DNA of 64,000 bases from the NCBI RefSeq assembly GCF_026151205.1, contig NC_087074.1:16040962-16104961 (forward strand), written 5' to 3'. A program made the translations under genes and the position numbers. The stretch comes from Bolinopsis microptera (Eukaryota > Ctenophora > Tentaculata > Lobata > Bolinopsidae). Below are positions 27,019 to 42,555 of this stretch, piece after piece. Below the pieces are notes generated by a model that did not search any database, was not told the origin of the DNA, and worked only from the letters and a program-made list of their open reading frames with translations. The stretch's first letter is position 1; the number at the start of each line of letters is the position of its first letter.

Positions 27019-27150
27019 AAACGATGACGTCACTTTGTAAACGATGACGTCACTTTGTAAACGATGACGTCACTTTGTAAACGATGACGTCACTTTTTAA
27101 ACAATGACGTCACTTTGTAAACGATGTCGTCACTTTGCTATGACGTCACT
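27019..27150. promoter_or_regulatory. Cluster of seven CRE-type sites in a 20-bp tandem repeat
   Basis: A 20-bp unit, TTTGTAAACGATGACGTCAC, is repeated. Perfect TGACGTCA palindromes occur at 27025, 27045, 27065, 27085, 27105 and 27141; the copy at 27125 is mutated to TGTCGTCA. TGACGTCA is the CREB/ATF consensus. No promoter or gene is identifiable next to it; the nearest downstream feature is a LINE remnant. Confidence 0.75.
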
Positions 27151-27197
27151 TTGCTGCTTTAGTTAAATAGTTTTAATCGTTACAAGACCGAAACACA

Positions 27198-27850
27198 ATG
27201 TCTTTACTTAGGATCTCCATCAATCATAAATTCCTCTCAGATTCCCAGGCTGCATATAAAGCGCTTAACAGCACCACTTTTAACTCCATGTTCGTTCTGA
27301 ACATCTCAGACCAACTCAACTCACTAGGTATTTTCATCGAGTAGAACTTCGTTCCAGGACATGAAGGAGTATGTGGTAAAGAACTAGCGGACGAATTCGC
27401 AAGGGACGATCAATCCAACAACATCCCCATAGGACCAGAACCCTTCCTCCCAATTAGGCCACACTCAGTGACAAAGGAACATTCCACTTGAGATGTTCCT
27501 CCACCTATTATATAAATACAGGATCTTTAATTTTTTGGAACTCACATTAGATGGCTAACATGGTCGCTTTCAGGATAGGTCACAGCCCACTAGTTTATTT
27601 TCAGAACGTGGCAAACAACGTCAACTTCGAGACGCAAGATTGTGAACACTTTTCAGGAGAAGCAGAAACATCCCAGCACCTACTCTGCAAGTGCATCCAC
27701 ATCATGACATTCAGAATGAGGATAATTGGTAAACTCTACCTTAACAACAGTAAACTACAATAATATCTTCAAATTTGTGGAACAGTCGACAAGACTGGAT
27801 AGGGAAAACCCTTTTGGGTAACCTTCTAGGATTCTTCACCAGGAACTTTC
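27198..27850 (+). pseudogene. LINE 3' remnant with RNase H domain
   Basis: The plus strand reads FLSDSQAAYKAL, then FVPGHEGVCGKELADEFAR, the catalytic-Asp and C-terminal motifs of RNase H1-type domains in I/R1/Jockey-group retrotransposons. Further on, CEHFSGEAETSQHLLCKC is the cysteine-rich tail typical of those elements. The frame is broken by a TAG (about 27341) and a TGA before the cysteine-rich part, and the reverse transcriptase is missing. It is an old 5'-truncated copy. Confidence 0.75.
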
Positions 27851-28130
27851 GCTAAATCCCATACTAGGAACTCAACATATCTCCCAGGCTTTGACCTTGC
27901 TCGGAAGTCCCTTGTCTGCCTGCAGAAGTACTACAACGGAAGTGGGTTTGCTCTGAGACAGGTAGTGACAGCTTCAAGACTCCAGGGGTCTGTTGCATTG
28001 ATATTTATTATTTTATGATTTCGTATATACTTTGGGAGTCCTGGCGTGCAGCTAGCAGGAGTTGCATTCTGTGGGCACGGTGATAAGACCTCCCTCTTAT
28101 AGTAGGAGGCCAGAAACCGTTGACCAGAAC

Positions 28131-29288
<1,158 letters not shown>

Positions 29289-29296
29289 TATCATCT

Positions 29297-29908
29297 CAGA
29301 GGCGGCTATTTAGGGCGTTCAGGCGTCCGTGGACGCCCTAAAATTATTATCTGGTGGCTGGTGCTTGAAAATAGAAATAGTGATTAGTAATGGTATTCGG
29401 AAATATCTAACCGCAATATAAAGCTCTCTATTCATTCAAACGTTCGAATGTAAGCGCAGGCATGATCTTTGTGAAATTTTGTGTTGTTGGGTTCCAATCC
29501 TCGTTTGGACAACTTAGACGCGCAGTTTTAACGCATAGTTAATTGTAAACGGTACAAAGCACATCAAGCGCATCTCACTACAGGTAATCTATGATTTGGT
29601 TGTCCAGGACACCTTGCAATCTGAACTGTTATGATACTGCGCGGCTGAGATCGTACACGTGTGTGTCCTGTTTCACTCATGTTATAAGTTTTTGTTTATT
29701 TGCTGTCGCCTGTGACACATTACATATACATGAGGCACTGTGGCCTGTGTGTAACTGTAAAGTGTAATGTACGTTGGATTAATTTAATTAATTAATTAAC
29801 TCTCTGCTATGGGTATGGTATTGTATGCAGTCATCGTGAATAGACATCGGCAGTTTGTCGGTCGGACACCCAACAAAACTGCCAGCCAGCTCCCACGAGC
29901 CGCCTCTG
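29297..29908. mobile_element. Non-autonomous hAT element with perfect 8-bp TSD
   Basis: Terminal inverted repeat CAGAGGCGGCT on the left and its complement AGCCGCCTCTG on the right. The flanks are identical 8-mers TATCATCT (29289-29296 and 29909-29916). An 8-bp duplication and a CAGxG start are diagnostic of hAT transposons. A small hairpin (TTTAGGGCGT...ACGCCCTAAA) follows the left end. No transposase; 612 bp. Confidence 0.92.
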
Positions 29909-30231
29909 TATCATCTACATTTACATCTGATTTACTTCATGGAAGAACCTTAGAACAAGCAATTCGAGGCTGATTGGTTTGAATCCCCTCCATTTGATAC
30001 CATTGTTGCTCACTTGCATCGGTCACTGTCCCCGGATGTCAGATTTGTTGGTCACAGACCTTGGGTGGCAAGTTTGCTGGTCACAGCCCCAGGATATTAA
30101 CCAAATTAAAATTTAACTAGTGACATTCCCCAATTAGTGATACACGTCGAGTCACAATGACCACACTTTCATCTTGTCTACTGAATCTGATCCTTCATCA
30201 TGCCAAAAGTATGCGGAGAATGCTGGAGCAA

Positions 30232-31902
<1,671 letters not shown>

Positions 31903-34900
31903 AGCTTATTAAGACAGTCCTGGTGCTGGTCCCTGTATTCAGGAGACGTATTAAGATAGTCCTGGTGCTGGTCCCTGTATTCAGGAGACGTATTAAGATA
32001 GTCCTGGTGCTGGTCCCTGTATTCAGGAGACGTATTAAGATAGTCCTGGTGCTGGTCCCTGTATTCAGGAGACGTATTAAGATAGTCCTGGTGCTGGTCC
32101 CTGTATTCAGGAGACGTATTAATACAGTCCTGGTGCTGGTCCCTGTATTCAGGAGACGTATTAAGATAGTCCTGGTGCTGGTCCCTGTATTCAGGAGACG
32201 TATTAAGATAGTCCTGGTGCTGGTCCCTTTATTCAGGAGACGTATTAAGATAGTCCTGGTGCTGGTCCCTGTATTCAGGAGACGTATTAAGATAGTCCTG
32301 GTGCTGGTCCCTGTATTCAGGAGACGTATTAATACAGTCCTGGTGCTGGTCCCTGTATTCAGGAGACGTATTAAGATAGTCCTGGTGCTGGTCCCTGTAT
32401 TCAGGAGACGTATTAAGATAGTCCTGGTGCTGGTCCCTGTATTCAGGAGACGTATTAAGATAGTCCTGGTGCTGGTCCCTGTATTCAGGAGACGTATTAA
32501 GATAGTCCTGGTGCTGGTCCCTGTATTCAGGAGACGTATTAAGATAGTCCTGGTGCTGGTCCCTGTATTCAGGAGATGTATTAAGATAGTCCTGGTGCTG
32601 GTCCCTGTATTCAGGAGACGTATTAAGATAGTCCTGGTGCTGGTCCCTGTATTCAGGAGACGTATTAAGATAGTCCTGGTGCTGGTCCCTGTATTCAGGA
32701 GACGCATTAAGATAGTTCTGGTGCTGGTCCCTGTATTCAGGAGACGTATTAAGATAGTTCTGGTGCTGGTCCCTGTATTCAGGAGACGTATTAAGATAGT
32801 CCTGGTGCTGGTCCCTGTATTCAGGAGATGTATTAAGATAGTCCTGGTGCTGGTCCCTGTATTCAGGAGACGTATTAAGATAGTCCTGGTGCTGGTCCCT
32901 GTATTCAGGAGACTTATTAATATAGTCCTGGTGCTAGTCCCTGTATTCAGGAGACGTATTAAGATAGTCCTGGTGCTAGTCCCTGTATTCAGGAGACGTA
33001 TTAAGATAGTCCTGGTGCTGGTCCCTGTATTCAGGAGACGTATTAAGATAGTCCTGGTGCTGGTCCCTGTATTCAGGAGACGTATTAAGATAGTCCTGGT
33101 GCTGGTCCCTGTATTCAGGAGACGTATTAAGATAGTCCTGGTGCTGGTCCCTGTATTCAGGAGACGTATTAAGATAGTTCTGGTGCTGGTCCCTGTATTC
33201 AGGAGACGTATTAATATAGTCCTGGTGCTGGTCCCTGTATTCAGGATACGTATTAAGATAGTCCTGGTGCTGGTCCCTGTATTCAGGAGACGTATTAATA
33301 TAGTCCTGGTGCTGGTCCCTGTATTCAGGAGATGTATTAAGATAGTCCTGGTGCTGGTCCCTGTATTCAGGAGACGTATTAAGATAGTCCTGGTGCTGGT
33401 CCCTGTATTCAGGAGACGTATTAAGATAGTTCTGGTGCTGGTCCCTGTATTCAGGAGACGTATTAATATAGTCCTGGTGCTGGTCCCTGTATTCAGGATA
33501 CGTATTAAGATAGTCCTGGTGCTGGTCCCTGTATTCAGGAGACGTATTAAGATAGTCCTGGTGCTGGTCCCTGTATTCAGGAGATGTATTAAGATAGTCC
33601 TGGTGCTGGTCCCTGTATTCAGGAGACGTATTGAGATAGTCCTGATGCTGATCCCTGTATTCAGGAGACGTATTAATATAGTCCTGGTGCTGGTCCCTGT
33701 ATTCAGGAGACGTATTAAGATAGTCCTGGTGCTGGTCCCTGTATTCAGGAGATGTATTAAGATAGTCCTGGTGCTGGTCCCTGTATTCAGGATACGTATT
33801 AAGATAGTCCTGGTGCTGGTCCCTGTATTCAGGAGACGTATTAAGATAGTCCTGGTGCTGGTCCCTGTATTCAGGAGACGTATTAAGATAGTCCTGGTTC
33901 TGGTCCCTGTATTCAGGAGACGTATTAAGATAGTCCTGGTTCTGGTCCCTGTATTCAGGAAACGTATTAAGATAGTCCTGGTGCTGGTCCCTGTATTCAG
34001 GAGACGTATTAAGATAGTCCTGGTGCTGGTCCCTGTATTCAGGAGACGTATTAAGATAGTTCTGGTGCTGGTCCCTGTATTCAGGAGACGTATTAATATA
34101 GTCCTGGTGCTGGTCCCTGTATTCAGGATACGTATTAAGATAGTCCTGGTGCTGGTCCCTGTATTCAGGAGACGTATTAAGATAGTCCTGGTGCTGATCC
34201 CTGTATTCAGGATACGTATTAAGATAGTCCTGGTGCTGGTCCCTGTATTCAGGAGACGTATTAATATAGTCCTGGTGCTGGTCCCTGTATTCAGGAGATG
34301 TATTAAGATAGTCCTGGTGCTGGTCCCTGTATTCAGGAGACGTATTAAGATAGTCCTGGTGCTGGTCCCTGTATTCAGGAGACGTATTAAGATAGTTCTG
34401 GTGCTGGTCCCTGTATTCAGGAGACGTATTAATATAGTCCTGGTGCTGGTCCCTGTATTCAGGATACGTATTAAGATAGTCCTGGTGCTGGTCCCTGTAT
34501 TCAGGAGACGTATTAAGATAGTCCTGGTGCTGGTCCCTGTATTCAGGAGATGTATTAAGATAGTCCTGGTGCTGGTCCCTGTATTCAGGAGACGTATTGA
34601 GATAGTCCTGATGCTGATCCCTGTATTCAGGAGACGTATTAATATAGTCCTGGTGCTGGTCCCTGTATTCAGGAGACGTATTAAGATAGTCCTGGTGCTG
34701 GTCCCTGTATTCAGGAGATGTATTAAGATAGTCCTGGTGCTGGTCCCTGTATTCAGGATACGTATTAAGATAGTCCTGGTGCTGGTCCCTGTATTCAGGA
34801 GACGTATTAAGATAGTCCTGGTGCTGGTCCCTGTATTCAGGAGACGTATTAAGATAGTCCTGGTTCTGGTCCCTGTATTCAGGAGACGTATTAAGATAGT

Positions 34901-35676
34901 CCTGGTTCTGGTCCCTGTATTCAGGAAACGTATTAAGATAGTCCTGGTGCTGGTCCCTTTATTCAGGAGACGTATTAATACAGTCCTGGTGCTGGTCCCT
35001 GTATTCAGGAGACGTATTAAGATAGTCCTGGTGCTGGTCCCTGTATTCAGGAGACGTATTAAGATAGTCCTGGTGCTGGTCCCTGTATTCAGGAGACGTA
35101 TTAAGATAGTCCTGGTGCTGGTCCCTGTATTCAGGAGATGTATTAAGATAGTCCTGGTGCTGGTCCCTGTATTCAGGAGACGTATTAAGATAGTCCTGGT
35201 GCTGGTCCCTGTATTCAGGAGACGTATTAAGATAGTCCTGGTGCTGGTCCCTGTATTCAGGAGACGTATTAAGATAGTCCTGGTGCTGGTCCCTGTATTC
35301 AGGAGACGCATTAAGATAGTTCTGGTGCTGGTCCCTGTATTCAGGAGACGTATTAAGATAGTTCTGGTGCTGGTCCCTGTATTCAGGAGACGTATTAAGA
35401 TAGTCCTGGTGCTGGTCCCTGTATTCAGGAGATGTATTAAGATAGTCCTGGTGCTGGTCCCTGTATTCAGGAGACGTATTAAGATAGTCCTGGTGCTGGT
35501 CCCTGTATTCAGGAGACTTATTAATATAGTCCTGGTGCTAGTCCCTGTATTCAGGAGACGTATTAAGATAGTCCTGGTGCTAGTCCCTGTATTCAGGAGA
35601 CGTATTAAGATAGTCCTGGTGCTGGTCCCTGTATTCAGGAGACGTATTAAGATAGTCCTGGTGCTGGTCCCTGTAT
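31903..35676. repeat. 42-bp minisatellite, about 90 copies
   Basis: The 42-bp unit contains CCTGGTGCTGGTCCCTGTAT followed by TCAGGAGACGTATTAAGATAGT. Diagnostic variants recur at fixed spacing: the TTGAGATAGT variant at 33631 and 34597 is 966 bp (23 units) apart, and the GACTTATTAATATAG variant at 32911 and 35515 is 2604 bp (62 units) apart. The array grew by large segmental duplications as well as by single-unit slippage. The unit has a length divisible by three and no stop in two frames, so frames over 1,200 codons long stay open on both strands; these are not treated as genes. Confidence 0.97.
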
Positions 35677-37316
35677 TGATGGGAGTTGGGTGAGACACAA
35701 TGCCTGCCCTGTCCTTCGTCCCGGGCCGTGCAATGTCAGGGTTTACTACCTCACAAAAAGAGGACTTCTTTCTTGGGCCCGCCAGGTGCTGCACTGTACA
35801 TACCATGTCCCTATCATGGCGACCGGTCTCGTTCACTCATCAAATCGACCAATTAGCTCATGTCAGATCCAAGTTCAGATCCAGCCCGGCTAATATTTTA
35901 CACCGATCGTATACGCCAACTTACTACAGTTATATTTGTGAAGGAGCACCTTTTAGCCCACAATTTCTTAGCCGCGCAATTACACGACTAAGTCATATAC
36001 ATACGCAACTCCGGGCTGCGTCTCGCAAAGCAACGCATACTCAAATTATATGCCTGATTTTCTGACAGCTTGCTGTTCTTTGTGTAGCAGGAGGGTATTA
36101 TACTATGTTATCGACTTTTAATGACCGCCTGTACTGCTACTACAATTTAACCGGTGTCAATGCTGGCTATACTTAGTAATATAAGCAATATAAGTCTTGC
36201 TCGCGCTTTTTGGGGGCGCTCACAGGAAGGTTAAATAACGGGGAGAGAAGGTCGCTATAATAGTATAATAGCAATCATTTGTGTTCTAACCTTCTCATTG
36301 GACATTGTATTAGATTTCCCAAATGTACGATCTATTTCTACCGTTACGGGTGCATATTATGGTAAGCGCATTCCCAAATCATTTAGACATAAAAGTGGAA
36401 CTAAATCTCTAAAACATCTGATGGTATTTTGCTCCGGTTTTCTTGACGTAGTGCGTTTAGTATTGTGACAGTTATTGTGTGAAGTATTTTGTGAAGTGAA
36501 ATGTTGAGTTACTGTGAAGCATTACCTGAAGTACAATGAAATGGGAGCCAGGGAGTGGTTCGGTTATATGGCGTGTGTTTATTTAAAGCAGCTCCAACTT
36601 CCCATGTAATGTAAGATTCAGTTGTTGTAGGGTCGTCATAAAGCTGAGCACTTTCTTTTTTTCTCTCTCTCTCTCTCTCTCTCTCTCCACCTGTTCACAC
36701 AGTGTGTTGTGTTAATTGGTTGATGAGATGTGCTTGTCTTGCGTTTTAATAATCATGCATTCGAATCAATTTAACGATTTATTGAATGTTACGTTTTCTT
36801 TTAGTCATCCATCTTCGCTCTGCGGCTCAAAACGTGTAAACTAAGATTTGAGCAAGGTTTAAAATTATGAAATTCCACAGAAATTCGCCGTTGATTTCTC
36901 TAACATGTAGTAGATAGTGGTATTTTATCCGCATGGCAGTAATGATGATCTAATTAACAGATGATTAAGTTCAGAGACCGCTACTTTCTAAAAGTGGATC
37001 GGTTTATCAGGTACACCAGCTGCTTCCAGCTCCTTTCATTCTTTTAACATGTATTAATATATCCTGCGATAAGTCTCTCTATCTCCCTTTGTATTATTGC
37101 ACTAAACAGTTACAAAGACCATGATAATGAGAGCTTTTCTCTCTTTCTTACTTTTTTTTCTAGAATCCGAGGGAAAACTGAACATTCAACACTACCTTTA
37201 CTCCATCGTGTACCGTTTAATTATTAAAGCTTATACGCGAACATGTCAGAAAACAGTCTGCCTTTTTCAAACCCTGCTGACATTACTGCGACACTCCCGT
37301 TAAACGAACCAATTTG
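35677..37316. other. Unique sequence with a short CT tract
   Basis: No gene supported. A CT tract occurs at 36662-36687. Confidence 0.4.
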
Positions 37317-38833
37317 ATTATTACACTGGGGTGATGTGTGTCGGGGCCCCACCATTATTACACTGGGGTGATGTGTGTCGGGTCCCCACCATTATTACAC
37401 TGGGGTGATGTGTGTCGGGTCCCCACCATTATTACACAGGGGTGATGTGTGTCGGGTCCCCACCATTATTACACTGGGGTGATGTGTGTCGGGTCCCCAC
37501 CATTATTACACTGGGGTGATGTGTGTCGGGTCCCCACCATTATTACACTGGGGTGATGTGTGTCGGGTCCCCACCATTATTACGACTGGGGTAATGTGTG
37601 TCGGGTCCCCACCATTATTACACTGGGGTGATGTGTGTCGGGTCCCCACCATTATTACACTGGGGTGATGTGTGTCGGGTCCCCACCATTATTACACTGG
37701 GGTGATGTGTGTCGGGTCCCCACCATTATTACACTGGGGTGATGTGTGTCGGGTCCCCACCATTATTACACTGGGGTGATGTGTGTCGGGTCCCCACCAT
37801 TATTACACTGGGGTGATGTGTGTCGGGTCCCCACCATTATTACACTGGGGTGATGTGTGTCGGGTCCCCACCATTATTACACTGGGGTGATGTGTGTCGG
37901 GTCCCCACCATTATTACACTGGGGTGATGTGTGTCGGGTCCCCACCATTATTACACTGGGGTGATGTGTGTCGGGTCCCCACCATTATTACACTGGGGTG
38001 ATGTGTGTCGGGTCCCCACCATTATTACACTGGGGTGATGTGTGTCGGGTCCCCACCATTATTACACTGGGGTGATGTGTGTCGGGTCCCCACCATTATT
38101 ACACTGGGGTGATGTGTGTCGGGTCCCCACCATTATTACACTGGGGTGATGTGTGTCGGGTCCCCACCATTATTACACTGGGGTGATGTGTGTCGGGTCC
38201 CCACCATTATTACACTGGGGTGATGTGTGTCGGGTCCCCACCATTATTACACTGGGGTGATGTGTGTCGGGTCCCCACCATTATTACACTGGGGTGATGT
38301 GTGTCGGGTCCCCACCATTATTACACTGGGGTGATGTGTGTCGGGTCCCCACCATTATTACACAGGGGTGATGTGTGTCGGGTCCCCACCATTATTACAC
38401 TGGGGTGATGTGTGTCGGGTCCCCACCATTATTACACTGGGGTGATGTGTGTCGGGTCCCCACCATTATTACACAGGGGTGATGTGTGTCGGGTCCCCAC
38501 CATTATTACACTGGGGTGATGTGTGTCGGGTCCCCACCATTATTACACTGGGCTGATGTGTGTCGGGTCCCCACCATTATTACACTGGGGTGATGTGTGT
38601 CGGGGCCCCACCATTATAACACTGGGGTGATGTGTGTCGGGTCCCCACCATTATTACACTGGGGTGATGTGTGTCGGGGCCCCACCATTATTACACTGGG
38701 GTGATGTGTGTCGGGTCCCCACCATTATTACACTGGGGTGATGTGTGTCGGGTCCCCACCATTATTACACTGGGGTGATGTGTGTCGGGGCCCCACCATT
38801 ATTACACTGGGGTGATGTGTGTCGGATCCCCAC
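37317..38833. repeat. 37-bp minisatellite, about 41 copies
   Basis: The 37-bp unit reads CCCCACCATTATTACACTGG then GGTGATGTGTGTCGGGT. It is highly homogeneous, with rare variants (CACAGGGG, CGGGGCC) scattered. No coding role. Confidence 0.97.
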
Positions 38834-40138
38834 CAGTGCCACTTCATGCCATTTAACTGTGACTGCTGGCTTCTATATTGTATATAAGTATATAGTTTCA
38901 ATCGAGCTGATTTGATAACCCATCAAATGTGTTGCGTTGCAAAATTGAGATTTTGGTGGTTTACGACTGAATATGTGTCTTGGCAGGTTGCAGGTTGCAG
39001 GTTGATGTCAAAATTTGATTGCATCAAGTGAAGGTTGTATCGTTTTGGAAATTGTTATTTAATTGAATTTCTTCATTCCTTGAGTTAGGGGCAGTCATTG
39101 CGAAATAACTAAACCTCTTATCTAGTATCTTGTAGTTTGCGCCCTTATATATTATCATGTTGTCGATAAGAAATAATCGTTTACCATCTATTCGAGTGAT
39201 TGTTTTTCTCGCAAGTGTTTTTACTAAAAGTATTTCAATGTTGATATGATTCAGTGTAGCAAGGTATTCTGCTAATTAGCGCAGAATTTGTTAGAGGTTG
39301 GATAAAGACTGTTAGCCTTAACAGGCTTAATTACCGAACTTTATCACTAGTGCCCCTATGTTAACTGCAACTAATAGAACAGCCTGCCAGTTTCCAAGGA
39401 ACACTTTTTGATCTCCAGTAATTGCAATGATTGGGGAGCCTTTTACACCAATTTACTCACTTGCCCTGCTTGAACGCCTATATCCCTTGAGTTATAAATT
39501 ATTTGGTTTCTCATACTTACAGAATACAGAGCCAGGTTCAGAATTACTACACTCGGCTCGCCGTTCTATCCAGTATTTTATTCCCAGGGTCGGAAAATAG
39601 ATTACATCCAACTGCAGTCTGTGTATATAACCATATTATTGATAGGTTTAACTAATTTCAGTGTAGCAGTAGTATACACCAATATTGATAGGATTGTGGT
39701 CGGACTGAAGTCTGCACAAATACCGCAATGCTGTGCAGCTCTTAATTAGGCTGGAACGGAAATGGGAAACATGAAACGCTGGCTGTTTCAACTTTCAACT
39801 CCATTATCGGTATTATAAACTGCGGATAATTGCGACTCTAAGCCTCCAAGCAGATAAAAAGCTGATTGAGGACGGCTTTGTAATTATATTCTTCCCTGAC
39901 AAAAGACAGGTTACTCTACCCCGAACATATGTATACACATTGTCTCCCCCGTAGTAGTAGTAGGTATAGTACACACATTTCCTGAGTTCGGTGCGGTGGC
40001 CAGCCTTCTGTGTGTACAATGTAGATCATGTGTACAATGTAGATGTGTAGGTTTTTTGGTTTGTGTGTATGTGTGTCTGTTTGTTTGCCTGATTGTGTAT
40101 TTGTTTGCATGTAAGTGTGCATGTGTGTACCTCCAGTA
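38834..40138. other. Unique sequence, no gene
   Basis: No supported feature other than a local triplet of GGTTGCAG near 38986. Confidence 0.4.
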
Positions 40139-40412
40139 TGTACACACACTAACTGTGCACACACTAACTGTGCACACACTAACTGTGCACGCACTAACTG
40201 TGCACACACTAACTGTGCACACACTAACTGTGCACACACTAACTGTGCACACACTAACTGTGCACACACTAACTGTACACACACTAACTGTGCACGCACT
40301 AACTGTGCACACACTTATTGTGCACACACTAACTGTGCACGCAATAACTGTGCACGCACTAACTGTGCACTCAAACAAGCACACACTCACTGTGCACTAA
40401 CTGTGCACACAC
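40139..40412. repeat. 15-bp minisatellite
   Basis: About 18 copies of a 15-bp unit, CACACACTAACTGTG, with a few single-base variants. Confidence 0.95.
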
Positions 40413-41680
40413 TCCCTCGTCCATCCTCCGCACAGCAAATAAGGAGGACGATTTGTCATGCAAGAATTATCATTACATAAAGTGAACGGGATTGTTAAAC
40501 ATGGCTTGTTACGGAGAATGAGCAGTTTGCAAACATCGGTTAAACTGGTCAGCTGCATTTGTTGTACGTGAATGTGTGTGTGTACTTGTGTTTAGCTCTA
40601 TTTCCCCTGTCTAGTTTATTCTACCCTGTATTGTTGTGTTTTCAGTGCGGTTTTTAACAAGCTTTCTCTTGTGCAGATCTCGTTCTGTTGTTCGTTATTC
40701 AATATCAAATTTCGCCTGTTTAGTACATTAGTGTTTAGTGCACACTACTGTTAGTGCTTCTCTGCTGAGATGCTGCGAAGGCGGTGGAATTTTTGTGGGA
40801 AGTACTTAGACACAACATCTGAAGTTGAAATGTAGATTGTATACAAAGGTTGTAACCCACGTGACTTAGTCACATGTCCCACGTGCCAAACCCACACATT
40901 ATAACACACACTTCACACTCATTTCATCTACATCACACAGTTTACATTTCTCTGCCACACTGCACACAAGTAAGTACACTGTATTATTATTGTACCGAAC
41001 ATCTAGCTAGCTATATACTTATATAAGACACTTGTCAGGCTTTCCTCCATCCAGCTACTACTCTGCCAGTTGTTACCCACCAATACGACATATGTATCAT
41101 ACGTTCTCAACATGACACGTTGTTTAGGCTGTAGTGTTGCTATGGTAACGGTGCACAGGGTATGTAATCGGATGAGTTGTGAGCCAGTAGCTTAAATCAA
41201 TCAACCAGTGACCCCCCGTGTCCCATCTTGCTCCAGATTAAATAGAGTTTGGTTTTTTATTTTCTCATTCCGTTATTGCTCCCTATATTTACTCTTCTTT
41301 CCTCCCGATTTGTATGCTGTGTAATGTGTATGCAGTTATAAGTTGTATGTGACTGTAACATTCCTCATCGTTTAATGCCGGATTTCACGGTTATCACATT
41401 ATTACCAAACGTAAATATTGCTTACGCTGAGTGTATTTACTGTTTTACTAATCGTATTGTACTCGCTCAACAATACGCCCTGGCCCCTCAATCTCCTCAG
41501 CGATAGACTTTCTTTTCTCTTTTTCTCACAGAACGATGTGTGTCACAGCTCTGACAATGTTTTGGCTGTTTTGCAACAAACAGTGTGTAATATAGTTGCG
41601 AGCAGTAGAGTCATCATCATACTGTCTCAGTGTAATATATTGTCCTGCTGTATATCACTATAAATAATAACACGCTAATA
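40413..41680. other. Unique sequence, no gene
   Basis: No family recognised. A CACGTG-type E-box pair lies near 40858 and 40880. Confidence 0.35.
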
Positions 41681-42140
41681 TTAAACCAGTAATCTGCCTA
41701 CTCTTCTTACATTTCACTTTTCACGTTGTGCTTCCTCGAGAGAGTGAGTGTGAGTGAGTGTGAGTGAGTGTGAGTGTGAGTGAGTGAGTGTGAGTGTGAG
41801 TGTGAGTGTGAGTGTGAGTGTGAGTGTGAGTGAGTGTGAGTGAGTGAGTGTGAGTGAGTGTGAGTGTGAGTGTGAGTGTGAGTGTGAGTGTGAGTGTGAG
41901 TGTGAGTGTGAGTGTGAGTGAGTGAATGTGACTGAGTGAGTGTGAGTGAGTGTGAGTGTGAGTGTGAGTGTGAGTGTGAGTGTGAGTGTGAGTGAGTGTG
42001 AGTGTGAGTGAGTGTGAGTGTGAGTGTGAGTGTGAGTGTGAGTGTGAGTGTGAGTGAGTGTGAGTGTGAGTTAAACGAGTAATCTGCCTACTCTTCTTAC
42101 ATTTCACTTTTCACGTTGTGCTTCCTCGAGAGAGTGAGTG
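41681..42140. repeat. (GAGTGT)n array bounded by 70-bp direct repeats
   Basis: The segments at 41681-41750 and 42071-42140 are identical except for one base (TTAAACCAG / TTAAACGAG). Between them is an irregular GAGTGT/GAGT array. This is a tandem duplication of a 390-bp period whose interior is mostly simple repeat. Confidence 0.93.
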
Positions 42141-42555
42141 AGCTGCATTATTATTGATACATCGCGCTATCAGTACATTTGTATTTCTCTCTCGCTGTGT
42201 AAATCTAATTATTTCTCTCCAATAATATCTTTGTGATTTGCCTTGATCGGTAGCTTGGGGGTATTATGTAGTGTTTGGTATGTTACACGAGCGTGATTTG
42301 TTTGACAGTTCATCCAATTTTAATCCAATTAGATCCAATTTCAATGTGCACTTCTGTTTAACCTACAGTTTTCTTAAATTAAGCAGGTGTCGGAGTTGTT
42401 GTGAATGACTGAGATTTGAATATCAGGTGCACTTTATTTGGAAACACTAGACCCCCTGCTAGGTGACCTAGAAAATCGCTGAAAATATTCAAAAACTAGA
42501 GAGCAGTGTAACTAGATACTGTGAGTCATATTATTATTACTTCCTTCTGTTGTAT

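Noticed and set aside
29940..29990. GGTTTGAATCCCC string resembling a tRNA B-box
   Set aside because: No A-box, acceptor stem or anticodon arm could be folded around it.
37317..38833. Regular direct repeats considered as a CRISPR array
   Set aside because: There are no unique spacers; the 37-bp unit is fully tandem, and the genome is eukaryotic.
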